The translations under genes and the position numbers were made by a program. Positions 1 through 7,800 of a DNA stretch of 19,633 nt are shown piece after piece. The notes under the pieces were generated by a model, which made no database searches, was not told where the DNA came from, and saw only the letters and a list, made by a program, of their open reading frames with translations. This stretch comes from Aquifex sp. (GTDB lineage Bacteria; Aquificota; Aquificia; Aquificales; Aquificaceae): assembly GCA_015487405.1 (NCBI GenBank), contig WFPV01000011.1, positions 1-19,633 of the forward strand, in the 5' to 3' direction. Position 1 is the first letter of the stretch. Each line of letters begins with the position of its first letter.

Positions 1-413
1 GAGACTGTATATTGAGAGAAGTGGCAAACATAATGAAACAGAGCTTTAGAAAGAGTGATTACCTTTTTAGATACGGCGGTGAGGAGTTCCTAGTAATAAT
101 GCCCTCTACATCGTTAGAGGAGGCACTCAAAGCCCTTGAAAGGTTTAGAAAGAATGTTGAAAGCTATAAGTTTTCCTTAGACCATCAAGAGTGTCCGAAA
201 GTTACGGTAAGCATAGGTGTGTGCGGTGATTCCGGACAACACAAGGATATTAAGAGTTACATAGATTGTGCAGACAGAAAACTATACGCAGCAAAGAAGA
301 GTGGTAAGAACAGGATAATCTGGCAGCTTCCCGAAAACATCGGCGACGGAAATCTCTATAGCATAGACCTCTTTAAATATCATAAAACCTCGCAGATGAA
401 ATCTATAATTTAA
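1..413 (+). CDS. Diguanylate cyclase, GGDEF domain (3' part; 5' end lies outside the window)
   Basis: This is the C-terminal part of a GGDEF domain, which makes cyclic di-GMP from two GTP. The reading frame is open to the left edge (Gly-Asp-Cys-Ile-Leu-Arg before the first internal TTG at 12), and the family has a conserved G-D-x-x-L-R at this place, so the gene starts upstream and the TTG is not a start. The signature is GGEEF at bases 75-89, the active variant. An RxxD motif (Arg-Lys-Ser-Asp, 48-59) lies exactly five residues before it, as in the inhibitory I-site that binds c-di-GMP, so product inhibition is expected. The typical end of the fold (D-x-A-L/K-Y-x-A-K-x-x-G-K-N) is at about 270-315, followed by a 30-residue tail of no known function. 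Any sensor domain is out of view. alaS starts 8 bases downstream on the same strand. Confidence 0.93.
   Translation, partial: DCILREVANIMKQSFRKSDYLFRYGGEEFLVIMPSTSLEEALKALERFRKNVESYKFSLDHQECPKVTVSIGVCGDSGQHKDIKSYIDCADRKLYAAKKSGKNRIIWQLPENIGDGNLYSIDLFKYHKTSQMKSII
404..409 (+). promoter_or_regulatory. Possible -10 box for alaS (TATAAT)
   Basis: A perfect TATAAT lies in the last codons of the upstream GGDEF gene, 12 bases before the alaS ATG. The start has no Shine-Dalgarno sequence in the 8-base gap. If this box is used, transcription would begin about 4-6 bases before the ATG. No good -35 hexamer is visible at 16-18 bases, which keeps confidence low; AT-rich sequence produces such boxes by chance. 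Confidence 0.35.
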
Positions 414-421
414 AACTTAGT

Positions 422-3037
422 ATGAGCTTGAGCGCACACGAGATTAGGGAGCTTTTCTTGAGCTTCTTTGAGAAGAAAGGGCACACCAGAGTGAAGTCTG
501 CCCCTTTAGTTCCTGAGAACGACCCCACACTCCTCTTCGTAAACGCGGGAATGGTTCCCTTCAAGAACGTCTTTTTGGGACTGGAAAAGAGACCCTACAA
601 GAGGGCAACCTCCTGTCAGAAGTGTTTGAGAGTCTCCGGAAAGCACAACGACCTTGAGCAGGTTGGATACACCTCCAGGCACCACACCTTCTTTGAGATG
701 CTCGGAAACTTCTCCTTCGGAGACTACTTTAAAAAGGAAGCCATAGAGTTTGCCTGGGAGTTTGTTACCGAGGTTTTAAAGCTCCCCAAGGATAAACTTT
801 ACGTTTCGGTTTACAAAGACGACGAGGAAGCTTACAGGATTTGGAACGAACATATAGGCGTTCCCTCGGAGAGAATCTGGAAGCTCGGTGAGGAGGACAA
901 CTTCTGGCAGATGGGAGATGTGGGACCCTGCGGACCTTCTTCCGAGATTTACGTTGACAGGGGAGAGGAATACGAGGGGGACGAGAGGTATTTAGAGATA
1001 TGGAATCTCGTCTTCATGCAGTATAACAGGGATGAAAACGGCGTTCTCACTCCCCTTCCCCATCCCAACATAGACACCGGGATGGGGCTCGAAAGAATAG
1101 CCTCCGTCCTCCAGGGAAAAAACTCAAACTTTGAGATAGACATTATCTATCCCCTCATTCAGTTCGGAGAGGATATCTCAGGTAAAAAATACGGACAGAA
1201 GTTTGAAACCGACGTGGCTCTCAGGGTTATAGCGGACCACTTGAGAGCTATAACCTTCGCAATTTCAGACGGAGTAATTCCCTCCAACGAAGGAAGGGGC
1301 TACGTAATAAGGAGAATCTTGAGAAGAGCAATGCGTTTTGGCTACAAACTCGGAATTGAAGAACCCTTCCTTTACAAAGGAATAGATCTCGTTGTAGACA
1401 TAATGAAGCAACCCTATCCGGAACTGGAGCTCTCAAGGGAGTTCGTGAAGGGAATAGTAAAGGGAGAAGAAGAAAGATTTATAAGAACCCTGAAAGCGGG
1501 AATGGAATACATACAGGAAGTCGTAGAAAAGGCTCTCCAGGAGGGAAGAGACACCCTCACAGGAAAGGAAGTGTTCACGGCTTACGACACCTACGGATTT
1601 CCCGTTGACCTCATAGAGGAAATAGCCAAGGAAAAAGGGCTAAAGATAGACCTACAGGGATTCCAGTGTGAGCTTGAGGAGCAAAGGGAAAGGGCTCGTA
1701 AGCACTTCAAGATAGAAACCAAGAAGATAAAGCCCGTTTACGCACACCTTAAAGAGCTCGGGAAGACCTCTACCTTCGTAGGATACGAACACTTGGAGTA
1801 TGAGAGCGAAGTTATAGGAATTATCAAGGGAGAGGAGCTCGTTTCCGAGCTGAAGGAAGGAGAGGAAGGAGAGTTAGTTCTAAAAGAAACCCCCTTCTAT
1901 CCCGAGGGAGGTGGACAGATAGGGGACAGCGGAATAATAGAGAGCGACAAGGCTCTCTTTAAAGTTGAAGACACTCAAAAACCCACCGAAGGTATCATCG
2001 TTCACAAAGGAAAACTCCTTAAGGGAACTCTGAAGGTCGGTAATATAGTTCACGCACGCGTAGACAAGGAAAGAAGACAGGACATTATGAGAAATCACAC
2101 AGCCACACACTTGCTTCACGCCGCTCTCAGAAACCTGCTCGGGGAGCACGTCAGACAGGCGGGCTCACTCGTTGCGGACAGGTATTTAAGGTTTGACTTT
2201 ACACACTTTTCTTCCCTGACCGAAGATGAGCTAAGAAGGATTGAGGAACTTGTGAACGAGAAGATAAGGGAAAACCTCCCCGTGAATGTTGCTGAGATGG
2301 CTTATCAGGAGGCTCTCCAGACGGGAGCCATAGCCATATTTGAAGAGAAATACGGAGAAAGAGTAAGAGTTATCTCCTGCGGAGATTTTTCAAAAGAGCT
2401 CTGCGGAGGAACCCACGTTTCAGCTACCGGAGACATAGGCTACTTCAAGATTATTTCCGAGAGCTCTGTAGGGGCTGGAGTGAGAAGAATAGTAGCTCAA
2501 ACCGGAAGGTGGGCGGTAAAAACCGCCTTTGAAGAGCACTCCACCCTTAAGAAACTCTCAAGCTCCCTCGGAGTCAAGGAAGAGGAACTACTCAAGAAGA
2601 CCGAAGAGCTCAAAGAGGAGCTAAAGGAGAAGGAAAAGGAAATCCAGAAACTCAGGCAGGAAATACTTAAGCTAAAGCTCAAGGAAGTAGTAAAAACTGA
2701 ACAGATTGGAGAGCTTACCCTTCACCACGGAATCTTTGAAGAGGTTGAGCCCGAAGAGCTCAGGAACATCTCCGACATCCTCAGGCAGAAGACAGGTAAA
2801 GATGTGGTCTTTATAGCTTCAAAGAGAGGAAACAAGGTGAACTTCGTTCTTGCGGTATCAAAGCCTTTAGCGGGAAGCGTTAAGGCTAACGAGCTAATAA
2901 GGGAAGTGGGTAAAGTCCTGAAAGGCGGGGGAGGAGGAAGACCGGATCTGGCCCAGGGAGGCGGAAACGCCCCTGACAAATTTGATGAAGCGGTTAAATT
3001 ACTTAAAGAAATCTTATCCGGAGTGAGTGTCCGATGA
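422..3037 (+). CDS. alaS: Alanine--tRNA ligase (AlaRS)
   Basis: This full-length 871-residue class II synthetase charges tRNA-Ala and clears mischarged Ser/Gly-tRNA-Ala in the cytoplasm. The N-terminal aminoacylation core (about 1-240) contains the conserved R-A-T-S-C-Q-K-C and H-H-T-F-F-E-M-L-G-N-F-S stretches. The tRNA-recognition helices follow to about 460. The editing domain holds its zinc ligands: H559 and H563 (HxxxH) and C661 and H665 (CxxxH in C-G-G-T-H). A charged coiled coil covers about 705-760, and the C-Ala domain has the glycine-rich G-G-G-G-G-R-P-D-L-A-Q-G-G-G segment. The start is fixed by the typical M-S-L-S-A-H-E-I-R-E-L-F beginning. No Shine-Dalgarno is seen. The stop overlaps the next start as ATGA. 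It closely resembles what I recall of the A. aeolicus enzyme, but not identically. Confidence 0.99.
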   Translation: MSLSAHEIRELFLSFFEKKGHTRVKSAPLVPENDPTLLFVNAGMVPFKNVFLGLEKRPYKRATSCQKCLRVSGKHNDLEQVGYTSRHHTFFEMLGNFSFGDYFKKEAIEFAWEFVTEVLKLPKDKLYVSVYKDDEEAYRIWNEHIGVPSERIWKLGEEDNFWQMGDVGPCGPSSEIYVDRGEEYEGDERYLEIWNLVFMQYNRDENGVLTPLPHPNIDTGMGLERIASVLQGKNSNFEIDIIYPLIQFGEDISGKKYGQKFETDVALRVIADHLRAITFAISDGVIPSNEGRGYVIRRILRRAMRFGYKLGIEEPFLYKGIDLVVDIMKQPYPELELSREFVKGIVKGEEERFIRTLKAGMEYIQEVVEKALQEGRDTLTGKEVFTAYDTYGFPVDLIEEIAKEKGLKIDLQGFQCELEEQRERARKHFKIETKKIKPVYAHLKELGKTSTFVGYEHLEYESEVIGIIKGEELVSELKEGEEGELVLKETPFYPEGGGQIGDSGIIESDKALFKVEDTQKPTEGIIVHKGKLLKGTLKVGNIVHARVDKERRQDIMRNHTATHLLHAALRNLLGEHVRQAGSLVADRYLRFDFTHFSSLTEDELRRIEELVNEKIRENLPVNVAEMAYQEALQTGAIAIFEEKYGERVRVISCGDFSKELCGGTHVSATGDIGYFKIISESSVGAGVRRIVAQTGRWAVKTAFEEHSTLKKLSSSLGVKEEELLKKTEELKEELKEKEKEIQKLRQEILKLKLKEVVKTEQIGELTLHHGIFEEVEPEELRNISDILRQKTGKDVVFIASKRGNKVNFVLAVSKPLAGSVKANELIREVGKVLKGGGGGRPDLAQGGGNAPDKFDEAVKLLKEILSGVSVR

Positions 3038-3513
3038 TTCGTGAGACTCGCACTTATCAGGGCTTGAAGGATGTGAGTATTAGAATACTGAGTGAGTACC
3101 CTATTTTGCTCGCAGGCGGGAATATTTACTGCGAGCTTGGGATACCGATTCGTTATCTGAGGGTGGACGATAGAGAAGTAAAGTTAGAAATATCCTTAGA
3201 GAAACTTAGAAACCTCGCGCAGTGGTGCGAAGACATAACTCCCCTTATAGAAAAGGTCATAGAGGAGGTGGAATTCAATCTTCCTGAAGGAATATTCTCC
3301 ATAGCAAGAATTTACGCTGACGGATTAAAACTGAGAGAACTCTCTTACTTGGAGGAGCCCACACCCTTGGGGAGGGGTATCATAATAGACGAAACCAGGG
3401 AGCTTGATACGAAAATACCGCCTTATGCCAAAGAAAACAGGGAGAAGATTGTAGAGACTCTGAGAGAAATCGTGTATTTAGAAGTCCTTTACACGCACTC
3501 CCCGAAGGAATAA
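3034..3513 (+). CDS. Conserved-looking protein of unknown function, co-translated with alaS
   Basis: This 159-residue protein is not one I recognise. Its ATG overlaps the alaS stop (ATGA, 3034-3037), an arrangement that usually means coupled translation. Its codon use and its K/E/I/L-rich make-up resemble the neighbours. It looks soluble and mixed alpha/beta: there is no signal peptide, no membrane segment and no cysteine-pair metal site (only two Cys, one in I-Y-C-E-L-G and one in Q-W-C-E-D). The central part (about residues 50-80) looks helical, and the C-terminal 25 residues also look helical. There are no Walker, HTH or nuclease motifs. The position could suggest a role near tRNA charging, but this is only context. 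The gene ends where the mazF relic begins, so its last few codons could have been altered by that junction. Confidence 0.8.
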   Translation: MIRETRTYQGLKDVSIRILSEYPILLAGGNIYCELGIPIRYLRVDDREVKLEISLEKLRNLAQWCEDITPLIEKVIEEVEFNLPEGIFSIARIYADGLKLRELSYLEEPTPLGRGIIIDETRELDTKIPPYAKENREKIVETLREIVYLEVLYTHSPKE

Positions 3514-3517
3514 AAAT

Positions 3518-3721
3518 TTTGTCTGCCCTATAACTACAAAGATTAAGGAATATCCCTTTGAGTTCTTAATTCCTAAAAAATGTAAAACAAAAGGTGTAAT
3601 ACTTGCAGACCAAGTAAGAAGCTTAGACTGATTCGTTAGAAAAGCAGAATTTATAGAGAAATGTCCATAGGAAACTTTAGAGGAAATATTGAAGAAAATA
3701 AAAGTTCTCATCCTAACTTAG
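3518..3721 (+). pseudogene. MazF/PemK-type toxin (mRNA interferase) relic, 3' fragment
   Basis: Read in the frame starting at 3521, the DNA encodes V-C-P-I-T-T-K-I-K-E-Y-P-F-E, then G-V-I-L-A-D-Q-V-R-S-L-D, then A-E-F-I-E-K and a final helix rich in E, I, L and K. This is the order and spacing of the C-terminal half of MazF/PemK toxins (P-I-T-S-K-I-K-G-Y-P-F-E-V, then G-V-V-L-A-D-Q-V-R-S-L-D-W). Two in-frame stops break it: TGA at 3629-3631, exactly where the family has Trp after S-L-D (one change from TGG), and TAG at 3668-3670. The natural stop is TAG at 3719-3721. The N-terminal half (about 45-50 residues, with the usual R-G-D-I-V motif) is absent, since the unknown gene ends at 3513. No antitoxin gene is visible. 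It overlaps the end of the convergent MFS gene by 4 bases. Confidence 0.85.
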
Positions 3722-4827
3722 GATTTCACCATTCTGTAATAAAGCACTCCCCCGAGCAGCGGAAAGATAATCATGCTTAGGGCGGACAATTTATAGTTAC
3801 CTTCGGTGAGGAAAAGCATCAAGGACCAGAAGGAAAGCCCGACCGTGGAGGCTACGCGTTCCGTGAGCGAAAGAAAGGACATTCTCAAGGAAACGGTTTC
3901 CTGGGGAAACTCGTTCGTTATGTAAACGCGGGATGTAGTCCAAAGGTGGGAGAGGGAAAAGCCTGCAAGCAGTCCCACGGGATAAATGAGATTGTCCGAG
4001 GACAGGAATAAAAACAATAAAAATAAGCTCCATAGCAAAAATCCGACGGGAAATACCTTCTTCACGCCGAAGGCGTCCGTAATTTTTCCCCAAAAGATTC
4101 CTCCCAGTATTCCACCGATGGCAGAGAGACCTATGACTCTGTAGATCGTTTCCCTATCAAAGTGGAAGACTTCTCTCAGATAAACTCCCATCATAGTTAT
4201 TAAGGTATTTGCAACCTCTGTAAGGCAAAGCAGGGAAACGATGAACAATAAAAATCGCTTGTCCTTTAGGATTTCCTTAAAGGAAAGCTCCGCTTTCAGA
4301 GTAGGATTTTCAAGGAGTTTGAAGGAAGGCAGGGAAAGGAGAAAGAAAAGTATTCCGACGATGGCGTATACTTCGGGCTCTTTTAGGTTTTTTGCAAGAA
4401 ATAAAAGGGCGAAAGCTGAGCCTACGTATCCGAAAGCCACTCCGAGCCCAGAGGCAAGTCCCCTTTCCTGAAAGTCCAAGAGCAGGGAGTTGTAAAAGAC
4501 GAGTGCCTGCTGGTGAAAGAGAATCATAAGGAGGAATCCTATCAACGCTAATAAGGGGAGTGAAAAGCTGAGGTATATAGACAGGCAGGCTACCGCCGTA
4601 AGAGTGGCGAATAAGACAAAAAGGTGCTTTCTGAGGGCTCTTTGGTCAGCGAGCTTTCCCAAAAAGAGGGCTACACCGAATGAAAGGAGAAGTGTTAAAG
4701 CGTAGGAAAGGCTGTAAACCTTTACATCTATCTCTTTTGTAATGTAGAGGGGAAAGAAGGTAGAGATGACGAGGGCACCGAGGATTGTCTCCCCGGTGTC
4801 AAAGAGGGAAAAGGAGAGAAGTTTTAT
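3718..4827 (-). CDS. UMF1/Atg22-like MFS transporter with apparent ATA start codon
   Basis: The uninterrupted frame has 369 codons from an ATA at 4825-4827. The part after the first canonical start (TTG, 4660-4662) has 314 residues and lacks the first one to two membrane helices. The upstream 55 codons clearly belong: they encode S-L-F-D-T-G-E-T and then F-F-P-L-Y-I, the usual first helix of UMF1-type MFS proteins, and a second helix leading into G-K-L-A-D-Q-R. About 12 hydrophobic segments can be seen. There is no ATG, GTG or TTG before 4662. The ATA overlaps the gltB stop as ATAA, and an AGGA lies 5 bases before it (4833-4836). The substrate is unknown; relatives of Atg22 export amino acids from the yeast vacuole, and the coupling to gltB would fit that loosely. 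If ATA is not used, the gene is inactive or truncated. Confidence 0.8.
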   Translation of the reverse strand: MKLLSFSLFDTGETILGALVISTFFPLYITKEIDVKVYSLSYALTLLLSFGVALFLGKLADQRALRKHLFVLFATLTAVACLSIYLSFSLPLLALIGFLLMILFHQQALVFYNSLLLDFQERGLASGLGVAFGYVGSAFALLFLAKNLKEPEVYAIVGILFFLLSLPSFKLLENPTLKAELSFKEILKDKRFLLFIVSLLCLTEVANTLITMMGVYLREVFHFDRETIYRVIGLSAIGGILGGIFWGKITDAFGVKKVFPVGFLLWSLFLLFLFLSSDNLIYPVGLLAGFSLSHLWTTSRVYITNEFPQETVSLRMSFLSLTERVASTVGLSFWSLMLFLTEGNYKLSALSMIIFPLLGGVLYYRMVKS

Positions 4828-7800
4828 CTTCTTCCTAATATCTCAACCTCGCAGGCATCGCTGTCTCCGTAGGGGTCCCTGTGGCACTGCTCTAAGGGGA
4901 TGACCTTCCAGAACTTCTTAAGGTATTCTTCCCAGTTATCGAGAATCTTCTTAGCCTTGGGGCTGTTGGTGTAGTTGTAATGCTTTTCTATAAGCTCTCT
5001 GAGCTCGTTAATCTCGTCTTCCCCTACTAGTCTTCTCGCGTAAACGTAGGAGTAGTTAAGCTTTTGCTCTAAGGTGTTGTCTTCGTCAAGGATGTAAGCG
5101 TATCCTCCCGTCATTCCAGCTCCGAGGTTAAAACCTACCTTTCCGAGAACTACGACTCTTCCTCCGGTCATATATTCACAGCAGTGGAGTCCGGCTCCTT
5201 CTATTACCGCGGTGGCTCCGCTGTTTCTTACCGCAAACCTTTCTCCTGCAACTCCCGCAGCGTATAGCTCACCACCAGTGGCTCCGTATAGACAGGTGTT
5301 ACCCATAATGACGTTCTTATACGTATCCTTTACGTCCGTAGGAATTATCACTATTCTTCCGCCGTACATTCCCTTTCCTACGTAGTCGTTTGCATCACCT
5401 ATGAGCGTAAGGCTAACACCTCTGTGATTAAACGCTCCGAAGCTCTGTCCCGCCGTTCCCCTGAAGGTCAGCTTAATTGTGTCTTCGGGAAGTCCCTTAT
5501 CTCCGTAAAAGAGGGATATGAAGTAGTTAATCTTCGTGGGGATGGTTCTGTGGATGTTCCTAATTTCATACTCCTTCTCTACGGGAATGCCCTCCTCTAT
5601 GTAGGGGAGGAGGTCCTCTAAAATCTTGTCGTTGAAGTTGGGAGCAGGGTTGTCGTTTTTCTCAACGAGGCATCTCCTGGGCTGGTCTTCCGGATACTTC
5701 TCAAGGAGGGCTTCTACCTTTATCCTCTTAGAGCCCGGATACTCGTCGTAACGAACAACCTCAAGGAGGTCGGTTCTTCCTATGATTTCGTCAAGGCTTC
5801 TGTATCCCATTTCGGCGAGGATTTCTCTCACTTCCTGAGCAACAGCCCTGAAGTAAGCCATTACGTTTTCTACCTTTCCTTTGAACTTTGCCCTGAACTT
5901 GGGGTCCTGGGTTGCGACTCCCGTGGGACACCTGTTGGTGTGGCATATTCTCGCCATTACGCATCCTTCCGCTATCATAGCCGCGGTTCCGAAACCGAAC
6001 TCCTCCGCTCCGAGGAGTGCCGCGATTATCACGTCCTTACCCGTCCTGAAACCACCGTCCACCCTTACTCTAATCTTCTCCCTAAGTTTGTTCTCCATGA
6101 GCGTCCTTTGAGTTTCGGTAAGCCCTATCTCCCAGTAGTTTCCTGCGTTCTTTATGGAGGAGTAGGGGGATGCTCCCGTTCCTCCTTCCGCTCCGCTTAT
6201 CTGAACTACGTCCGCGTATGCCTTGGCAACTCCCGCGGCTATAGTTCCCACTCCCCTTTCCGCAACGAGCTTAACGCACACTCTCGCAAAGGGGTTAGCC
6301 TGCTTCAGGTCGTGGATGAGCTGGGCAAGGTCTTCTATGGAGTAGATGTCGTGGTGGGGAGGTGGAGAGATTAAAGATACACCCGGCTGGGCGTGTCTGA
6401 GTTTTGCTATGTATTCGTTCACTTTATGTCCGGGGAGCTGTCCGCCCTCTCCCGGCTTTGCTCCCTGAGCTATCTTTATCTCAAGGTCTTTCGCGGAAGC
6501 TAAGTAGGTGGGAGTGACTCCGAACCTTCCGCTCGCAACCTGCTTTATTGCGGAGTTCTTTATAGTCCAATACCTTTCGGGGTCCTCTCCTCCCTCTCCG
6601 GAGTTAGATTTCATTCCGAGTCTGTTGCAAGCTTCCGCTATGGTCTCGTGAGCCTCCGGGGAAAGTGCTCCGAGGGACATTCCTCCCGTTACGAAGCGCT
6701 TGAGGATACTTTCTACGGGTTCAACCTCTTCTATGGGAATGGGGTTTCCTTTCTTGTAGGTGAGGAGGTGTCTTATAAAGGTGGGATGCTGTGTATTTGC
6801 GAGCCTTGAGAACTCCTTATAATCTTCATAGTTCTTTGTCTTTAAGAACTTGTGGAGTGCCCTTACAACCTCGGGAGACCAGGCGTGGAACTCTCCCTGT
6901 TTTCTCGCTTTCATGTGTCCGCCTACATCCAGCTTGGGCTCTTCCACCTCGTAGGCGGCGTTGTGTCTTGCGAGGGTGCTCGCCTCTATCTCTTCCAGTC
7001 CGTCCGCTTCCAAGGTTACGGGCGTTCCAGTAAAGAACTCTTCTACGAAGTCCTTGTTGAGGCATACACTGTCAAATATCTGGGCACCCTGGTAGGAGTT
7101 CAGGGTGGATATTCCCATCTTAGACATAATCTTGAGGAGTCCCTTTTCAAGAGCCTCCTTGTATTTGAATACCGCTTCCTCGTAAGGCAGCTCTATCTCG
7201 CCCTTCTTACAAAGGTCGTAAATAACCTCGTAAGCCAAGTAGGGATATACGGCGCTTGCGCCGTATCCGATTAAACAAGCTATCTGGTGGCTGTCTCTGG
7301 CTTCTCCCGTTTCTACTATGAAGGAGACCTTGTGAGCCAAGCCCTGCCTTGCGAGGTGCTTGACGCAGGCTGAGAGTGCGAGGAGAGCGGGAATGGCTAC
7401 CCTATACTTATTGATGTATCTATCAGAAAGGATAATTATCTCCGCTCCCTCACGAACCGCTTCCTCTACTCTCCTCTGGAGTGTCTCTATTCCTATCTGC
7501 ATATCGTTTATGGGAATTTCCTCGTAGAGAGCGTCCATTATCATTTCCGAGATTCTTCTCTCTCCCGCCATGTCTTGTAGCTCTACGATGTTGTAGCTCC
7601 TTTCTTTAGGGTAAGCTATGGGGATGCGGAAAACCTTAAACCTGTCCTGGTTTTCTATTGCCTTTAACTGGTAATCAAGCAGGATGGGGCTGTCTATCTG
7701 GAGACGCTTCGCGTGCTCTTCGGTCTCTTTTAGGAAGTTTCTCTTGTAACCGAGATTCATTCTGAGGGACATTACGGCTTTCTCTCTTATAGGGTCTATG

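Noticed and set aside
3629..3631. In-frame TGA as a selenocysteine codon in a MazF-like protein.
   Set aside because: The family has Trp here, no selenoprotein hairpin is evident, and a second stop and the missing N-terminus show decay.
3478..3711. A 77-codon minus-strand open frame across the gap after the unknown gene.
   Set aside because: It is antisense to the mazF relic, has no ribosome site and resembles no family; the plus-strand relic explains the sequence.
5940..6374. Long plus-strand frames opposite gltB (also 6852-7274 and 8292-8642).
   Set aside because: gltB is complete and well conserved on the minus strand; these frames have no ribosome sites or family motifs and follow from its codon bias.
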